DNA of 64,000 nucleotides from Amblyornis subalaris (Eukaryota > Chordata > Aves > Passeriformes > Ptilonorhynchidae): contig JACAXG010000032.1 of assembly GCA_018881555.1 (NCBI GenBank), positions 198,837-262,836 of the forward strand, in the 5' to 3' direction. The notes beneath the pieces are model-generated. The model searched no databases. It was not told where the DNA came from and was given only the letters and a program-made list of their open reading frames with translations. Below, in pieces: positions 24,901 through 39,900 of this stretch (positions within the stretch are counted from its first letter, which is position 1; every line of letters begins with the position of its first letter). The position numbers and the translations under genes were made by a program.

Positions 24901-27900
24901 GAAGCTGGCAGTTCTTGTTTTTCAGAAACAAAGATTACATGCAAGATTGAAAGCCATGTTAAGTAATTTCAGTTTCAGTGCTGAGTCTGAGTGAAGCTCT
25001 GGGTGTAAGGTAGGCTCTTTGTCTCCTGGCAAGGAGTGAAGCTGAGCACTCAGGCTGGTCCTTTGAGACTTGTTGCCAATACTAGGGTGCCACCCATTGT
25101 TCCTGCTGATTTTAGTTCAGGCTTTTGGAGAAGATACTCTGGAAGTATCCAAATACTCCGTTCAGTATCTGAACGCTGGAGGAGTGTGTCATTTCAGGGG
25201 GTACCTTGTGGGTTTGCCTGAGCTGCTCCTGCTAATCTCATCCCATCAGCACGTGTCTGGGATGTGTGAGCATGGTGATAATGATTCCTGTGCTTGTGGG
25301 GTGAGAGACAGGTCTCTGCTAGCCAGCTGTTTTGGCCTGAATAAACAAGGAAACAGTTGTTTCCAACTGGAATATCAAGGTAAATGGCTTGGGTGAGCTT
25401 TGCTTATGATGGGGAAACTATTGTTCCTAGAAACAATAGTAAAGAAAAATAAATCAACTGAAAACATTGACAGATACAGCCAGTGGCACTGATACATGTG
25501 TTTTTGCTGGCTTTCAGAGCTCACCATGGATTATTCTTACTCCTGTGATTTTTCCAGTCCTATCACTGAAGTGACTGCTCAGATTCTTACCATTTGGGCC
25601 CCGACCCTGTGAGGTCCCTCTATGAAGTGACTGTATCTGACATGGAGAGGAAGTCGAGGTGTGTTTTGAGTTTGCGTGTGATCTGAGACTTTGCACTGCA
25701 GAGCTGCTATTGCTGACACAGCTGTGGGCACCTGTGTGTCAGGTGGTCTTTTCACGCTGTCACTATGTCCACATAGGAATTTTACTGCCTTGTCGGTGTT
25801 GGTTGGGGATGTGTGAAATACTTCATATTCCAAGGCACTATAGGAATGTTGTTCAGAGAGCATGAAAGTGAAGTGACTATTTGAATTATTTATCTTGATG
25901 GAGTATTAGATCTGAAATATCACAGATGCTTGCCTCAAAATGAACTATTTAGCTGCAGAAAATTTATTGAAATGATGTGGCCTTTTCCCTGTTTTAGATG
26001 AGCACCTGTGCTTTAAGATGTTTAAGAAAATCACCTGTCAGTATTTCATTTCAGTGTTATTTCACTGTAAGAGTAAAAATCTGTGGCATTGTGAAGTCTT
26101 CAATGGCTGAATGTGAACACAGAATGAGGAAAACATTAGTGCTTCTTGTAATACTTAGCATTTTAACATATACATTCCATATTTGAAAATACTGTCTTGT
26201 CAAGAGCATGAGAGCATGGAAAGAGTTTCTAAATTTTGACTTGGTGGCAGCACTGGTTTGGAACTTAAGGAAACTGAAAGTGTTGTTCTGAAGGACAGGT
26301 GGATAAAGCATGATTAATGACCTGTGTGAATACTGCTTGGTATGCTAATTATCCTCTCTGATTTGAGTTGTCCAAGTTTCTTGATTATACCTGTGCCACT
26401 TGCTTTTCTAATGCTGTATCAGCTTGTGAAGTTGCTCTGTGGTAACCGCACACTCCTGGATACTCCCTGAGCTGCTCCGAGGGTAATGGTTTGTGTGGAA
26501 GAGGCAGCAGGTTCATACATGTCCTTATTCCTGTAATCACATGAGGCAGTCTGCTCCTTTGTCCTTCCTTATTTAGTTGTTACACTTGATTCCTGTGTAA
26601 TTTTACAGCTTCCTCTCCCAGCACAGGAGCAAGGCAACCATTCCCTGGCTGGAGGCTTCAAGCAGGTGTGCTCCATCAGGAGGTGTTTGCAACAGCCATG
26701 GAGTAAAGTGAACGAAGCGTTGCTGGTGTCTCAGGCAGCAGTGATTGAGTGGGCATGTGCAGGAAACTGAAGTTTAGACCTTCCCTGTGTACAGAAGTCT
26801 AAAATACAGCCATAAATATACCCTCTGGAATTAGCATATGTAATAAAACCAAAGAGGTCAGTGATCCAGGTGCTGTAACATGTTATGTTTGTTCCATCCC
26901 AGGAGGCTTCCAGCCCTGAAATTTCAGTACTTTGTCATATGCCTAATAAATCAATGTCTGTGTACACCCGACACAGTTAGTATTAAATCTGTTCTTCTGC
27001 TTTTTTAATGAGGTGGAATGAAGTAATCTTCATGTGAATTTGAAGCTTAAACCTGCATGAGGGTACCTCATCTCTGGCCTGTCATTTCCTAACACTTGCA
27101 CCACTTGTGAATTTTTTTTTGGGTGGGTCACCATTTTGGAAGGGGAAGTTAGCTCTTCTCTACTGTAGTCTTTTCAGTATTAAATCCATGTTTGAATGTA
27201 TGCATTCCTTGAACACTGGGNTTATGAAATATTATGAGCTGATCTGAAAGTTTATTGTGATAAATATTTTCTAGGCTTAACAAACTTTTTGGATGCTCTT
27301 CACCCTTCAGTAATATTTTGGTGTATATATGTGAATTCATTAGCTCTGGATTTGGTGTAATAAGCTTTTGAACTGTTAGAAACTGATGGTGATGGGCCTG
27401 TCACGTGGCTGCTTACAAAACAGGAGCAGAAAGCAAGAGGCATTTTCAGTTAAAAATGTTAGTTAATGTATGATCCTTGGTAGAACTTACTTTTTAAACC
27501 TCTTCTAATCTCCACTGAGACTGCGAGATTTATATTTTTAGCCCTTATTTGACAACCTCTTAAGCATTTAATTTTGTGTCTTAGGCAGAACTTGTGAAGG
27601 GATGTAGATGAGTCAGTGCTTTAACTCGTGGCCATGACTGACATGCTGGAGGTTTTACAGGGAATGGAAAGAGATGGGTGCCTTGGAGAAGGGATGCAGG
27701 GAAGAAGAAAGCTGAGTCAAACAGAGTGGATGCAGGAAGACAGGAGGATGGTGAGAAGGAACAAAGGATGTTCTGAGTTAAACATCAAAGTGAACCTGTA
27801 GTGGTTAATGGATCCTGTGTTTCTCTGGACCAGCAATAGAGGCACTTAACTGGGAGAAGAGAAAGAAATGTCTTCCTGCCTTCCCGGGTGGGGGAAGCTG

Positions 27901-30900
27901 ATAAAACACATGTGCTGTGGGAGCTGGATCTCTGTCTTGCCCTCTGCCACGTGTGATTCCTGGTTTCATTGATCTAAAGCACTATTTTGTGGCTGATGGT
28001 TGACAGGACATTAACTGTTATTCTATAAAACAATTACAAGAAATATAATTAAATTTTCATATATATATATTAGCAAATATAAGAGAAAAGAAAATGCAAT
28101 CAGCATTTTAAGATGGTTTTATCTGGCTGTGAACATGACAATACCGTAAAATATTCTTAAGGTATTATTTTCAGAGGCATTTTAAAACAAACTTTTTTCT
28201 TAATTAAGTGGTTGGGAAACATTAATGTAAAGATCTGTGCTTCCTCTAGTTATTCCTGTTAATTTAGGATTCCTTGCTGTACTGTGGTAGACCTGGTGAG
28301 CTGACTGCTGTGCTTTCCTGCATGTGAGCTTCGGTGTTTTGTTCTAGGTCTCTTGTATTTTGCCAGTATTAACAAGACTTCATGTCAGGATCTGTTTTGA
28401 CACTTGCTTAGCACAGAGTTTAGAGGTATACAGTTCTCCATGACAAATTGAATTGTTTATATATATAAAAAATATATGCATGTATTTTTATAGTCTGTAT
28501 CAAAATCTGAAATTTCAAGCCTNCTTCTGCATTCCCTCTGTAGTGTTCTGTATGTAGGAAAGTTCAGCTCTGTCTGTTCTTGACCTTCAAGTATCACAAT
28601 TATTAAGTGGCTCTGGTTTTGGTCTGTAAGTCTGAAGCAATTCAGTAAATTTTTTATGCTTCGCAGAGATCTGACTTACTCCACATGTTACATATTCTAT
28701 TACATATTGTGAGAAAGAAGTGGTACCTTGCCTGATTGATGATGGTTTTCCTCCTACACAAGGAGACAGTATGATTAAAAGATCTATATTTGGCATTGAT
28801 TATAACACATGTAAACATGTTGGTAACTTGTTAAACTGTGTTATATGATGTGGGTGTGATTTAATAGAAGGGAACAAGTCAGAGTATGAAGATGTAAAGG
28901 CAGGGAGTGATGCTGCCTTACTGTTGGTTCAGCCTGATCCTGGGTCAGCACTTAAACCCAGTGATTTACTGTTAAACATCCCCTACTTCAACCATAAATT
29001 AAGCCCCGAAGAATCAACCCATGACAGGTGCTAAACTCTCCAGGAGGCAGGTTGTCTTGCAAAACAAAGGTTATCAAGCTTGTCCATTCTTCAGANGGTA
29101 ACTGCTTTCATCTTTAAGGTGATTTGTTTCTATTTTCAAGAATTATGTTTAATCCTCTGGAGAGTCAGGGGCAGCCTCTGACCTCTCCCAGCCAAACTCT
29201 TCTGTTGGGAGGTGGAACCTGCTCTGATCTCCTGAATGCTCCAGGGAAGGAGCTCAGGAGTTTCTCAGCTATTTTGGTTCATACATTTTCTTGATGTTTC
29301 CCTTTAGTTCATGTAAAGTAATGAGACAGATAGGAATAGCTGCACATTACTCATCTTTCTTTTTTTGCCTTGATTAAATATTTTGCCTCTGGGTGNCTGC
29401 CTTGAGGATGAGAAATCATGTCTTCTAGTCAAGGAAGAAACACTGGCAAAATGAAAGGATATGGGATATCTAAGATTTAAGTGACTGGAGCTGTTAAGGC
29501 TGCCCTGTGCCTGCCTGTCTGTTGCTGTAACTAAAACTGGAAATGTGGTGCCTAAATAGTTAGTTATGTGAAGACTTTTGTGCTTCAGGAACCGAGGTTT
29601 CATTGCACTTGAACAGATTATGGATGACAATCTCTCTTCTAAAGACAGCTGTATAGACTTTAATATGAATTTATATACAGTCACATTTCTGTGTGGTTTT
29701 TTTCAGGGATGGGATTTTGCAGGCTGTGAACTTGTATAAACAAAACTATTGCCTGGAGATTTATCACAAGCTTCCAGTTCCTCCCTCTCCCCTAAAATGA
29801 CGGGCTCAATTCTGAGTTACTTATTTTCTACTCAGTAAAATATGAGTCATGAGCTTAGTTTGCCAGTCCATGGGTTCTTTATTGTTGTTCTGATGGGGAA
29901 GAAAAGAGACAAGATAATCATATGTGGAGGCTCAGACATTTATCTTTATGTGTTCTTCATCTCAGCCTCTTTAGAGATTGAGACCATTATCTGTTGCTTG
30001 AGATCTTGCTTAAAAATGTACTCAGCCACTAAGAGTAATGCACATCATTTTTGCACAAACTGATGTTACAGTGGAATTAATATAAGAAGTCTAAAGATGA
30101 TTGTTCTTTGTATAATGGCATAGATAGAAGGAGATGGCAGCTGAAGTCTTAATATTTATGCTTGAAGAATCTAGCTAGGGATTTAGATTTGCTGGATAAT
30201 GAACTTCCCTGTGCCCTATAATTCAGGAATAGAGTTTGTATTTTTAACTCCTGGCCTTTCAGACGATCTGACCTGCTTTCTGCATCTCCACTGCCTGGCT
30301 GATTTGAGTGCTCCTGGCAAGGGAAGTGGGGAGGATCCAGCTGTCCCTGCTGGAGCCATGGGTGGGCAGGGGCTAAGAGTGGGAATGCTGCTGCTGCTGC
30401 CTCAGAAGTAGGTCAGGACTGCCTGCTTGCTTAAATGAGCATCCTGAGCCTATGGATGAATTTACATATGTTGGATTTCTGTCTGGTTATAAAGAATAGT
30501 TCTTGCAGTGCATACTGCTGTACCTAAAGGATTTTTGTATGTAAATATATGCATTTCCCTGAGGGATTGTTAAACTGACAGGTGCAATTAAAGCAAAAAG
30601 CACCAATTTTTTTTTTTTGCTATTGAGTTAAACTTATACTTGTTTTTTGAATATCAGCCTGTAGTGATTCTGTAAGTGTTGCAAAATACGCATTTAGTGG
30701 AGATTATGAAAACTTCAAACCTTTATGACTGCTGCTGTAGTTTACAGCAGAACAAGTGGGTTTTTGCTTCCCAGTGGAGTGTGTTTTACGCCAAGAGACA
30801 GTCTGTATTGACCTTGTACTGCCAAGTCATAAATGCGTAAAATCTGTGCTGCTAATGGAAACACTGACAAGCCTTGAACTGCAATGGACTGGCAGAATAA

Positions 30901-33900
30901 AAAATACTAAAATTTCCAGCTGCAGTTAATGTCAGATTTTCATTTTGATTTTGCTGTCTGGCAGCTGCCAGTGGCCTCATCTCGGAACAAGATGAAGTGT
31001 CCTGGAGCTTTCTGTTGGTATTGTGACAACACGGACTTTGTCTGATAGTTTGAATATTTGAGGCTGACTTAAAACCCATCAAAAAGAAAGAAAGAAAACT
31101 GCCTTACTTATGAAGCCAGTGGATAGGAGTCTTGGACATGTTCAGGTTGGGTGTAGTGGTACCTCAGAGCTGAGACTTGTGGGCAGTGTCATTATCCAAC
31201 CACTGAAGTTCAAGCAAGCTCTTTGGGAGAGATGTAAAAATTGCAAACTCTTAACGTTATGAGTGGGGCATGTGTTAATGTTTGCATCAATGAGTGTCAG
31301 TTTTAAGATACCCAAACTATCTTTGTTCAGAAATTACTTCCTTTGTGAGAAGTCATAGTGATGATGCCCAGGATGAAGTTGCTGGCAGGGGGTGATGGGT
31401 GTGTGTGTCAGAGGATCCTGATGTGTGCTTTTGAAAATGAATCTTGGAGCACTTTCCTGCTGTTAGAGGACTGATGGGAACTACAGGGTTGTGGTGTAGT
31501 GGACCATGTGCAGGTGTGGAGACCAGAGAGTCCTGAATTTGCTTCAGCTTGGTTTGATTTTAATATGGTTTTTAATGCCCCAANGAAGGATTATTAATGT
31601 TGCAGTTCCTCTTTAACAAGCAGAACAAAAGAATAGTGCTTGCTTTACAAGAATGTTATATAAAGGATAGTATGTCAGATATTGAAAAAGCAGTTGCTGG
31701 CCTATCAATGCATTGCTTACTAACCCCTTCTGTAATTCTTTGTCAGAACTACATTTATCCTTAGCCACTCTGGCAGAACTCTCGTGGTGTTGTTTTTTCT
31801 CTCCGTGTTGCAAAGCAGCTCCACGTGGTGCTGTGTTGACAGTGCTGCTTTCTGACACACAAAAGTGAAATGTCACTACCTCAAACATGGCTGGTACCAG
31901 TCCATGCCCATGTCTGTTCATTGCAGTCTGACGGATTTGTGTCTCTCTGCTTCTGTTTTTATCACAGTCACCTTAAACTTTTCCTTGCGTCCTCTTTCCT
32001 TTTGTATGGCTTGGATTAGGATGTATCCAAGTGTTCAGCTTTCCTATCTAGGCTGTGTTAGGAGGATACAGAAAGTACCTTCCTGATGGTACTAGACTCT
32101 TCCAGTGTCTGTCTGTTCTCTCTGATTTCTGCTGAAGAAGTTCTCCATCAGTAGGTCTTCAGCCTTTGAATCTGGCTGCATGATTTTCTGCATGTAAGGA
32201 CTACACACAGAATTATTTTAGATCCTATTTTTTAATGTTATTCCACTATACTTTCTGTTAAAATTTGCCATCATGTTACACCTTTGAGTATTTTCTACCT
32301 GTCACCACTTCAGGTAATGACTGAATCCTGGCAAAAAAGTCACTCAAGCATTCCTCCTTTTGTTTTTGGGTCTTTGGTCTTTTGTAGTGGGCACTGCTTT
32401 TGTTTGAAATAATTTCCTTTAGTTTACAACCTATCCATTATTTTGCTGCCTTTGACGCTGGACTTAAAAGTATATTGTGTTTTTAATTCATGTTACTGAT
32501 GAAGGTGATTCTTATCTCACAGCATGTTCTAACCATTTGGAAGTGGTGTGTGTGATGGTTTTTGTTCTTTTTTTTTTTTTATAATAAATTACAAAAAAAA
32601 AGGTGATGTTTTCAACCATGCCTATGTAGGGCTTCCCCATTTCGTTTTTGCATCTCTGTGCTTTTTACAGTGATTGAAGCAGCTCCTTCTGAAGTCTTGT
32701 GCAAAGTGCAGACCTGAGGAAGGAGCCTGGAGCTGACTCCTCACTGGAAAGTGTTACAATTGAGAAACTGGTTACCTGGGGAATAACTAGTTCCTGGAGC
32801 AGCTTGGAGCTTTTGGAGGCTGTATAAATCTCATAGCAAAAAGTTACAATTTAAAAAATCCAGGGGCGGAAGCACTCTAGGCAAGTTTTGAAATACCAGT
32901 GTGTTTTTCAGATGAGCAGAATGGCCTTGTCAGCAAGGCAGCTAGAAGGGTGTTTTGGAGGTGGCAAACTTTTCAGCTGTAGCCAAATTTAATTGCATAA
33001 GGTTTTATCAGACTAGTAAGTAACTGGCCAAAAAACAGCTATAAGCCTGAGAATGACAAAGTCTTTGAAATGTGAAATGTCTGCTCAAATGGGAAGTAGA
33101 CAGGATGCTGTGCTGTTCTGGATGGGTTGGTTTTTTGTTTCTTTTGGTTTTGGGGTGTGGTTTTTTTTGGACTTGGAAGATGGAATCTCAGCAGAGCAGA
33201 GATCTCCAGGGCAGAAGTCACCGAGGATAAAGGAGAGTAACAGCAGGAACTACTCGACTGTTTTCTACAAAGCCTTTTTTATGTAGTGTGGGTGAGTGGG
33301 AGGAAAGATCGTGCTGTCTGTAGCCTTGCTTTTTCTACTTGCTCTGCTCTGTTGAGAAATAGGAAGATGCTTTGGTCGATTTGTCTGGAGGTTCACAGTA
33401 CNTTTGGAAGCATCAGTAGGTTTTCAGATCTGAGTTTTCCAGCTGGACAGCTACAGTAACATGGCNTTTAATGGTCCAGAAAGCACCAGACAGGACCTGG
33501 AGAATGTTTCCCATATTTTTGGCATTTTATCAGTGTATGGGTTTTGTTGTCTTGAAGCTCATGTTTAAGAGTTCCCACGACATGAATAAGTGTATATACA
33601 TGCCTTGCCAATATTGTTTTCAGTTACTAAATACTTTATTGCAGCTACAGCTGCAATAATTCCTGGAGTTGTTAACCAGTGGCTACTGATGGTGGATGCA
33701 AGAATTGTTCTGAGGTGGACCACAAAAATCTGCAAGTACTTACGGGTGTTTGCATCCCCAAGGATGTTGTGGAGGCAGACGGGACCATGGGTGCAGAAAG
33801 GGATTAGACAGCTCCAGCTGAGAGAGGAGAGTGATCCATCTCCCTGATGATCCCTTGTGGCTGCTCTGGGAACGTGGGAGGATCTGAGTTGCAGGAGCTC

Positions 33901-36900
33901 TAAAGAGCATCTGGGATTGTGACTGCTGGGAGCTGTGTTCTGCACTAGATGGGCCATTGATCCGACTTAATGGGTTTCTTCTTGTGCAAAGTGATGATTT
34001 CCTTCTTTCAGAATGCCTGTTCTCCAGTGGAATCTCATTTAATGAGCTGATGCAGTAGGGTGGCTTCTGCTACTTGTTTGTCAAGAACTGGTGCTTTCTT
34101 GTTTATAGGCTTCTTGTTTGGCACATTCAATTCCAATGCTAACGTCCTAATTTAGAAGGATAGGAGAGTGGGAGACATTTACCAGAAAAAATTATACCTC
34201 TGTTATTTTCCTCTTAGCTTTTTACCATCAGTTGCTCCCACTCTGTTTCTTGGAGCTCACTTTCTTTCTACTCATGTCTTTCAGCAGTGCAGTTGCATCT
34301 CACCTGGAAACCCCTTGGAGCTTTCTGAGGCAGAGATCATCACCTAATAGAGTTTTATATACTCAGATATTTTAGTGCCTTACCATATGGGTCTGTCATT
34401 GAAGTAATATTTATGTTTTCAAAAATATTCCCAAATATGAGCTGTTACCTGAGAGTTGTAATACAGGCCTTCTGGGTTCAAACCTACTTCTCTTAGAATT
34501 GGAGTAGATGGCTAAAATGCTGCCCCTGTTTCTGACTTTTCTCAGCACATTACCTGTTTGCCAACATTGGGTGGAAGGGTCAAGTTTCTTATGTCCCTGG
34601 ATACATTTAGTTGCAGGATGATGGCCATGATTTTTGAGTATAATGTGTCATTATACCCCAAATGGTAAGTACCTGAAATCTCTTAGTCTGTGGAGCACCT
34701 GTTGAAAACCATTGACCTTTTGGGTGATATAAGTGGCCTCTCAGTCTTTCAAATCTCTTGTTTCAGGAAGTTAAGAAGGATGTAGAGCCCAAGGATGATG
34801 CCGTGCCACTCAGGAGGGAGAAATCTGGCAATGTAGCCAGCCTTGTGCAGCGAATGAGCAGCTATGGGCTTCCAGCAGGAGGATTTCAGCCTCATCCCCC
34901 CTCCAAATGCTTCAAGAAGAGTATGTGGTCTTTTCAATTCCTTCAATTGTGTACTCTGCTGACGTGCATTTTCAAAATAAACATGAATTATTTAATGCAT
35001 GACTTAGTTTTAAGGTTATATGGGAAACTAGAAACATAGGAGGGAAAACTGTGATTCAAAGTCAAATTTTGCTCCTTTATGTATGGGCAGAAAGTTTATA
35101 TGTAGCTTTTAACACCAGTGATAGGGATGAATATTCCTGTGAAGAGGATTTAGACCCCTTCCAGATGTCAGAGAGCTCTGTAATTTCATGTCAGCTCTAC
35201 TTGTATTATCAGGTACCTGAATGAGAGCTACAGGCCCGTGATAATCAAAAATTTTCCTGTGGTCATTTTAAAAGAAATGTTAAAACATGAAAACATGACG
35301 TTTTGCTGCAAATTCAAGGCTTTGTGACAAGGAAACACTGTGTAGTTCAGATTCCTCCTGATAGGCTTGCTTCTGGTGTGAAATAAGGTGGAGTTGGTGG
35401 TGTTAAGAAAAAGTGATAGTTTTCCTTTTGTTTTAACAGTTGTAACCANGCTCAGAGTGGTCGGGAATGTAGCNTTGGTGGTTCTGTATCTGTGATTTCT
35501 CTGTTATAATGACAGTTTTTAAATCAAGATGACTAAAACCTAGAGCAGAAAACTTACCATTCTCTGCATCCAGCAAATGGACTTGTGATTTGTATTTGGA
35601 CATATCTCTTACAAGATANTGCTTTAAATTACTCTGGCTTCCTCTGTCTTACAACGTATTGAAGACACTTATGATTTAAGCTTGCTTTTTTGAAAGAAAG
35701 GATTCAGAACTTACTGGTTCTGACATGTTTATGGTTTGAGGTTTTGCCTGCAAAAGGAGAGGAGCCACTGGTTGTCTTTTGAAACTCTGAAATGGGACCA
35801 CCAGCTTTGCAAATTTGTTGAAGCTTTGTTCCAGGTAGCTAAGGATTCAAAATCCCTTTTTAGTGACTCTGATCTGTATATGCATGTTGGCAGCAGCACG
35901 TAGGTGCCTGTTAAATGTTTACACAGCAGGCTTTGGAACAATCCAGCCTGAAGGATTAATGCTGTTCCTAGATAAATGTAGCNAGGCTCTGAAAGGGAAT
36001 CAATATGATCCTCATGGGTCCTTCCAACTGGAGATGCTGTAGGATTCTGTGTACATGATCTGATACCAGTTCAGCTGTCAGCTGTTCGTTCTGGTCACCC
36101 TAACCCTGGAATGATCCCATATTTACCACGTCACATCCTCATGCTGGTGACTGTGGCCAGGGTAGTAGGTACAGCTTGGTTGTAAACTCTGCAGTGCTCT
36201 GGCTACTCTCATCCTCCTGGAGAAAATGGTGTTCAGACACTTCCCTGTAGGCACACACTTGTTCACCTGGTACAGTGACAGTCTCTGCATTCCCATTTTA
36301 CTTGCTGTTCCCTTTTTCCTGGAAGACTGTTTAAATGCAGATCCTGTTTGCTCTGTGCCTGGGCGATCACTCGTTCTTCAGAGCTTAGTTGTGTTTCCAT
36401 TTCTGGTTCTTCACTTGGTAAAATGAAGTGTACAATGTTAAAANCAAAGTTAAGTTTCTTTTGTAGCACATCTCCATGTGCAGTGAGGCAGTTTCTGTGC
36501 CTGCTCAGTGCCTTGTGTTGTTCCCACATGCAGCTCTCCTTGAATTCAGTATTTTTTTGTCAGGTGGATGGTAAGCTGCAGGCAGAATTCCAGTTAGATG
36601 TCTGCCTTTGTTCAGCAGAAGGAAAATNAAGAAGGTGTGCTAAGTGATGGCAACAAAGGGCTAAATTTGATTTACCCTGTACAAAACAAACAAAACCTGA
36701 AGCCAGACAAGTTGTTTTGGAAAGGGACAGAATTGCCTGCAGGCTGCCAACTCAGAAGTCCTGCAGCAGCACATGAAGCTGGAGTGCTGTTCTCCGAGAG
36801 GATCAGTTCCTAGGTTATTCTAGGGATTTTCAAAAGTGGAAGGCACTTCCTAAACTGTGTGTCACTGAAAATAGACCTCAGAGAAGAGAGAGCGTTCTGG

Positions 36901-39900
36901 ATGTGAAATGCATCCATGGGTTTTCCTCCCCNTCCCCCCCACTTAGATATAATTACAATATGGAAAGGAACACTGAGATCAGATTTATACCAAATGGCAG
37001 TGACTTTTTAATTTGCCTTTTTTTGTATCAGTTAATCTCCTACAAAGGAAAAGCCTTGAAAGCACTGCAGGAGGCAGTGAAGGCCAGTGAACCATTTATT
37101 GCAATTACTGATAACTGAACAATCCCTCTGGGCTCATGTGTGAGCTCCAGCAGAGGTAAAAGAAGGCTGTATTATGTGGGGAATTACATGTTATTAGAAA
37201 TAAATGAGAAATATGAAGCTCTATAGGTTATTTGTTTCTTGCATAGATCATACACCAGGATGCAGAAAATTCTTGATTTGGTGAGCCCTCTCTCAGAAAT
37301 TTTAGATGCTGGATATTACTCAGATGCCTGGCATGTTTTGTACTGGGGATGCTGGGTGTGGTCTTCTAAATGCCTGACTTTGGACTTTGAACAGTGCTAT
37401 AAGACAAGGATCAATCTCGGAGGCAGTATCTGTGTTTTGAAACATTTTTACACAGCTAATCTTAATTGCTGAAGCTTGAGTGTGGAAGGAGTACAAAGTG
37501 TAAGAGAGAGCATGGAAATTACATAGCTCCTGGAAGCTTAGGCTTTACCACTTCAAGCTTTTGACTCATATTTTCATTTAAACTGTGGCATATTGCTTTT
37601 GAGGAGGATAGGGAGCATGCATGGGTCATAGCTCAAGATGATAATTGCCTTCAAAAGCATGCTGGCTGCTCTGTGGTGGAAGAGGTCTGAAGGCATGGCC
37701 TCTTATTTGAATGAGAAATGCATAAACTCCCTGGGTTCAGCAGCAGCAGCACTCCAGGATATGTGCAGAGTAATTAGGCAGTGTGGGTTCACACTGCTGT
37801 GGTTGCAGGGCTTGGGTTGTCAGAAGCCACTTCAATGCTCTCCCCTCTCGGGATGTCATTTTGCCCTTTTAATGCCTGCAGAGCTTTAATGATATGGGGC
37901 AAACAGCTAAAGACTGCACTTGATTTTAATCTTGCCTTTGTCAGACTGCTAATTGACTTAGTTTGAATTACTAGGTGCCATACTGGCACTGAGAATAGGG
38001 AGGTTTTTTTGCATTCACAATTAAAAATTAGTTTGGATTTTGAAATACAAGCCCAGCAAATGTTGGCATTACCTCAGAGCTGTGGTTAGCAAGGTACTTT
38101 GTTAGAGGCCTATCAGCGCTCTGGTGTTGTGCACAACTAAAGNTGTTACTGCATTCAGGATTGCCTGAGGACTGGAGCTTCAAACTTGCACATTTTCTTC
38201 CAGGCGGGTGCTAACTGGCAGCGATTGTCATTCCTGCAGATTTGGTCAGGAAATAGCTTGAAAAATCACTGTAGTGGGGATTTACCTGGCTTGCTTNTGT
38301 CAACATGCTTTTTATAGTGTGTTGGTAATTGGCAGTGTGGTGTTGGTTTGTTTGGGATCGGCAGTCGATTTTCAGGCTCCATCGAAGCTCTATCTCCCTG
38401 GCCTAAAGTGACACAAGCAAACTGTAAAACCAGCAGCAAAAGCTACACAGCATTTTGGGATGGTTTATGGGTCTTCAGGAGCAGAGTGTAGGAAAGACAA
38501 CTTTTCCTTTGTGGCTGTTCTTACTTTTGGCATTTTCCTTGAATCAGGGTCCAAGAAGCGGCAGTGCAAAGTGCTCTTCGAGTACATCCCGCAGAATGAG
38601 GATGAGCTGGAACTCAAGCTGGGGGATGTGATTGACATCATTGATGAGGTAAGCTGTTCTACAGAGCTGGCTGTCCATGTGCTGAAAGCCAAACCACTTT
38701 ATTGGGTGATTACTTGTATTACAAGCATGTTGGGAAAATAGCATGGGAAGTAGTGTTTTTGGAGCTAAAGCTAATAATTTAGTTCTTCTTCTTCTCAAGA
38801 TCTAATCCTAATCGGTGAAAGCTAGATGTTTAGCAGAAATATTCGATCATCGCAGCAGTAAATTGTGATCTGTTACAGGGATTCATTTTTTGAAAGAGAT
38901 TTACAGTTCTTTGGCCCTGTCTGTATGATCCTGGGTTTTAGGATGCTTATGCTAAAACGGTTGGAACAGTTACTTTAGGCTGACGTACCCCAAATTGGTG
39001 CAAGTGAAAAATGTTATTTGACCTGATTTGGCAGTTTCATGCTCTCTTGTAAACTCATTGAGTTGGAGTGGTGATTTATTATCTTTTCCTATCTATGTGC
39101 TTNGTTGGTTATCCATTCCATTCAATAGCAATGGTGGGAGGCTTGTATATGTGGGAAGNATGTCCCTTCCAAATGTGAAATATGTCAGGGAAGCTGTGGA
39201 AAAGATCAGAGTGATTGTGGAAGGAACCTTTTCAGAACTGAGTGGAACACTTTTGCTCAGCAGGCTCTGACCTTCACTGGTGCTATCTCTTCCTGCTATC
39301 TCCCTGAGGCTCTGAGTAAGGAGAATGAAGCTTTCTTTCTAGCCATGTGTTATTGGTGGTGCCTTTTAAATAGCTCTGTGATACTGTGTTTTTCATATNC
39401 ATGACCCTCTTTGGAAGAGAGTGCCACCTTGACAGTTGCCAGGGAGGACTCTTCCGTTCTTCTATCAAGGAAAAAGCTATGCCTTTAGATGCTTTTGCAC
39501 TAATACTTCTGGAATTTAATATCTGTGAGTAAACAGAGCAAGTGACTTGCAAAACCTGCTCACTAAACTCAGTTTCATAAATACCTTTGTGTGTGGGTGT
39601 TTGTAAAGGAGTGTTCCTGGGTAACCGCAGCAGTTTCATTTGTGGATGGTGCCTGTACTGGCAGTTGTGACTGGATGGTCCAGTGNGAGCCTTCATACGA
39701 GAGAGCATGTGCAGTAAACTGTTGTGGAAGCTGCTGTTTTGGGTTACACGTGTCAGCATCTGGAGTTACTTTGGGAGAGGTGTGCACCGTCATGTGTCAG
39801 AGATGACCAAGTATCCAAACAGAATAAAAAGTTCAGAGCCTTTCCTCACCTGGTTTCTTTTCCTGGGAAACCTGGATTATATTTTATTATTTTAATTTTT

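Larger units (their letters stand above)
18921..34766 (+). other. CD2AP: CD2AP intron 2 (15.8 kb)
   Basis: GTGAGT donor and TTTCAG acceptor. No coding region or RNA gene is recognised. Open frames up to about 130 codons occur on both strands but have no recognisable protein features. Simple sequence includes (AT)n at 28059-28070, an AT-rich run at 28457-28484, (AAAG)n near 31083-31098, T/A runs at 32568-32601, and a G/T-rich stretch at 33119-33171. A perfect 9-base inverted repeat sits at 25417-25440. A possible old CR1 relic lies near 33860-33990. No clear SINE or LTR is seen elsewhere in this intron. Confidence 0.85.

Noticed and set aside
29304..29684. 126-codon minus-strand frame
   Set aside because: No recognisable motifs, contains an undetermined base, and lies in intron 2.
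33565..33957. 130-codon minus-strand frame
   Set aside because: Ordinary intron composition, no motif, partly overlaps a possible CR1 relic.
39283..39759. 158-codon minus-strand open frame (longest in the window)
   Set aside because: No recognisable domain, undetermined bases inside, no partner splice sites or promoter; the length is within chance for 64 kb.
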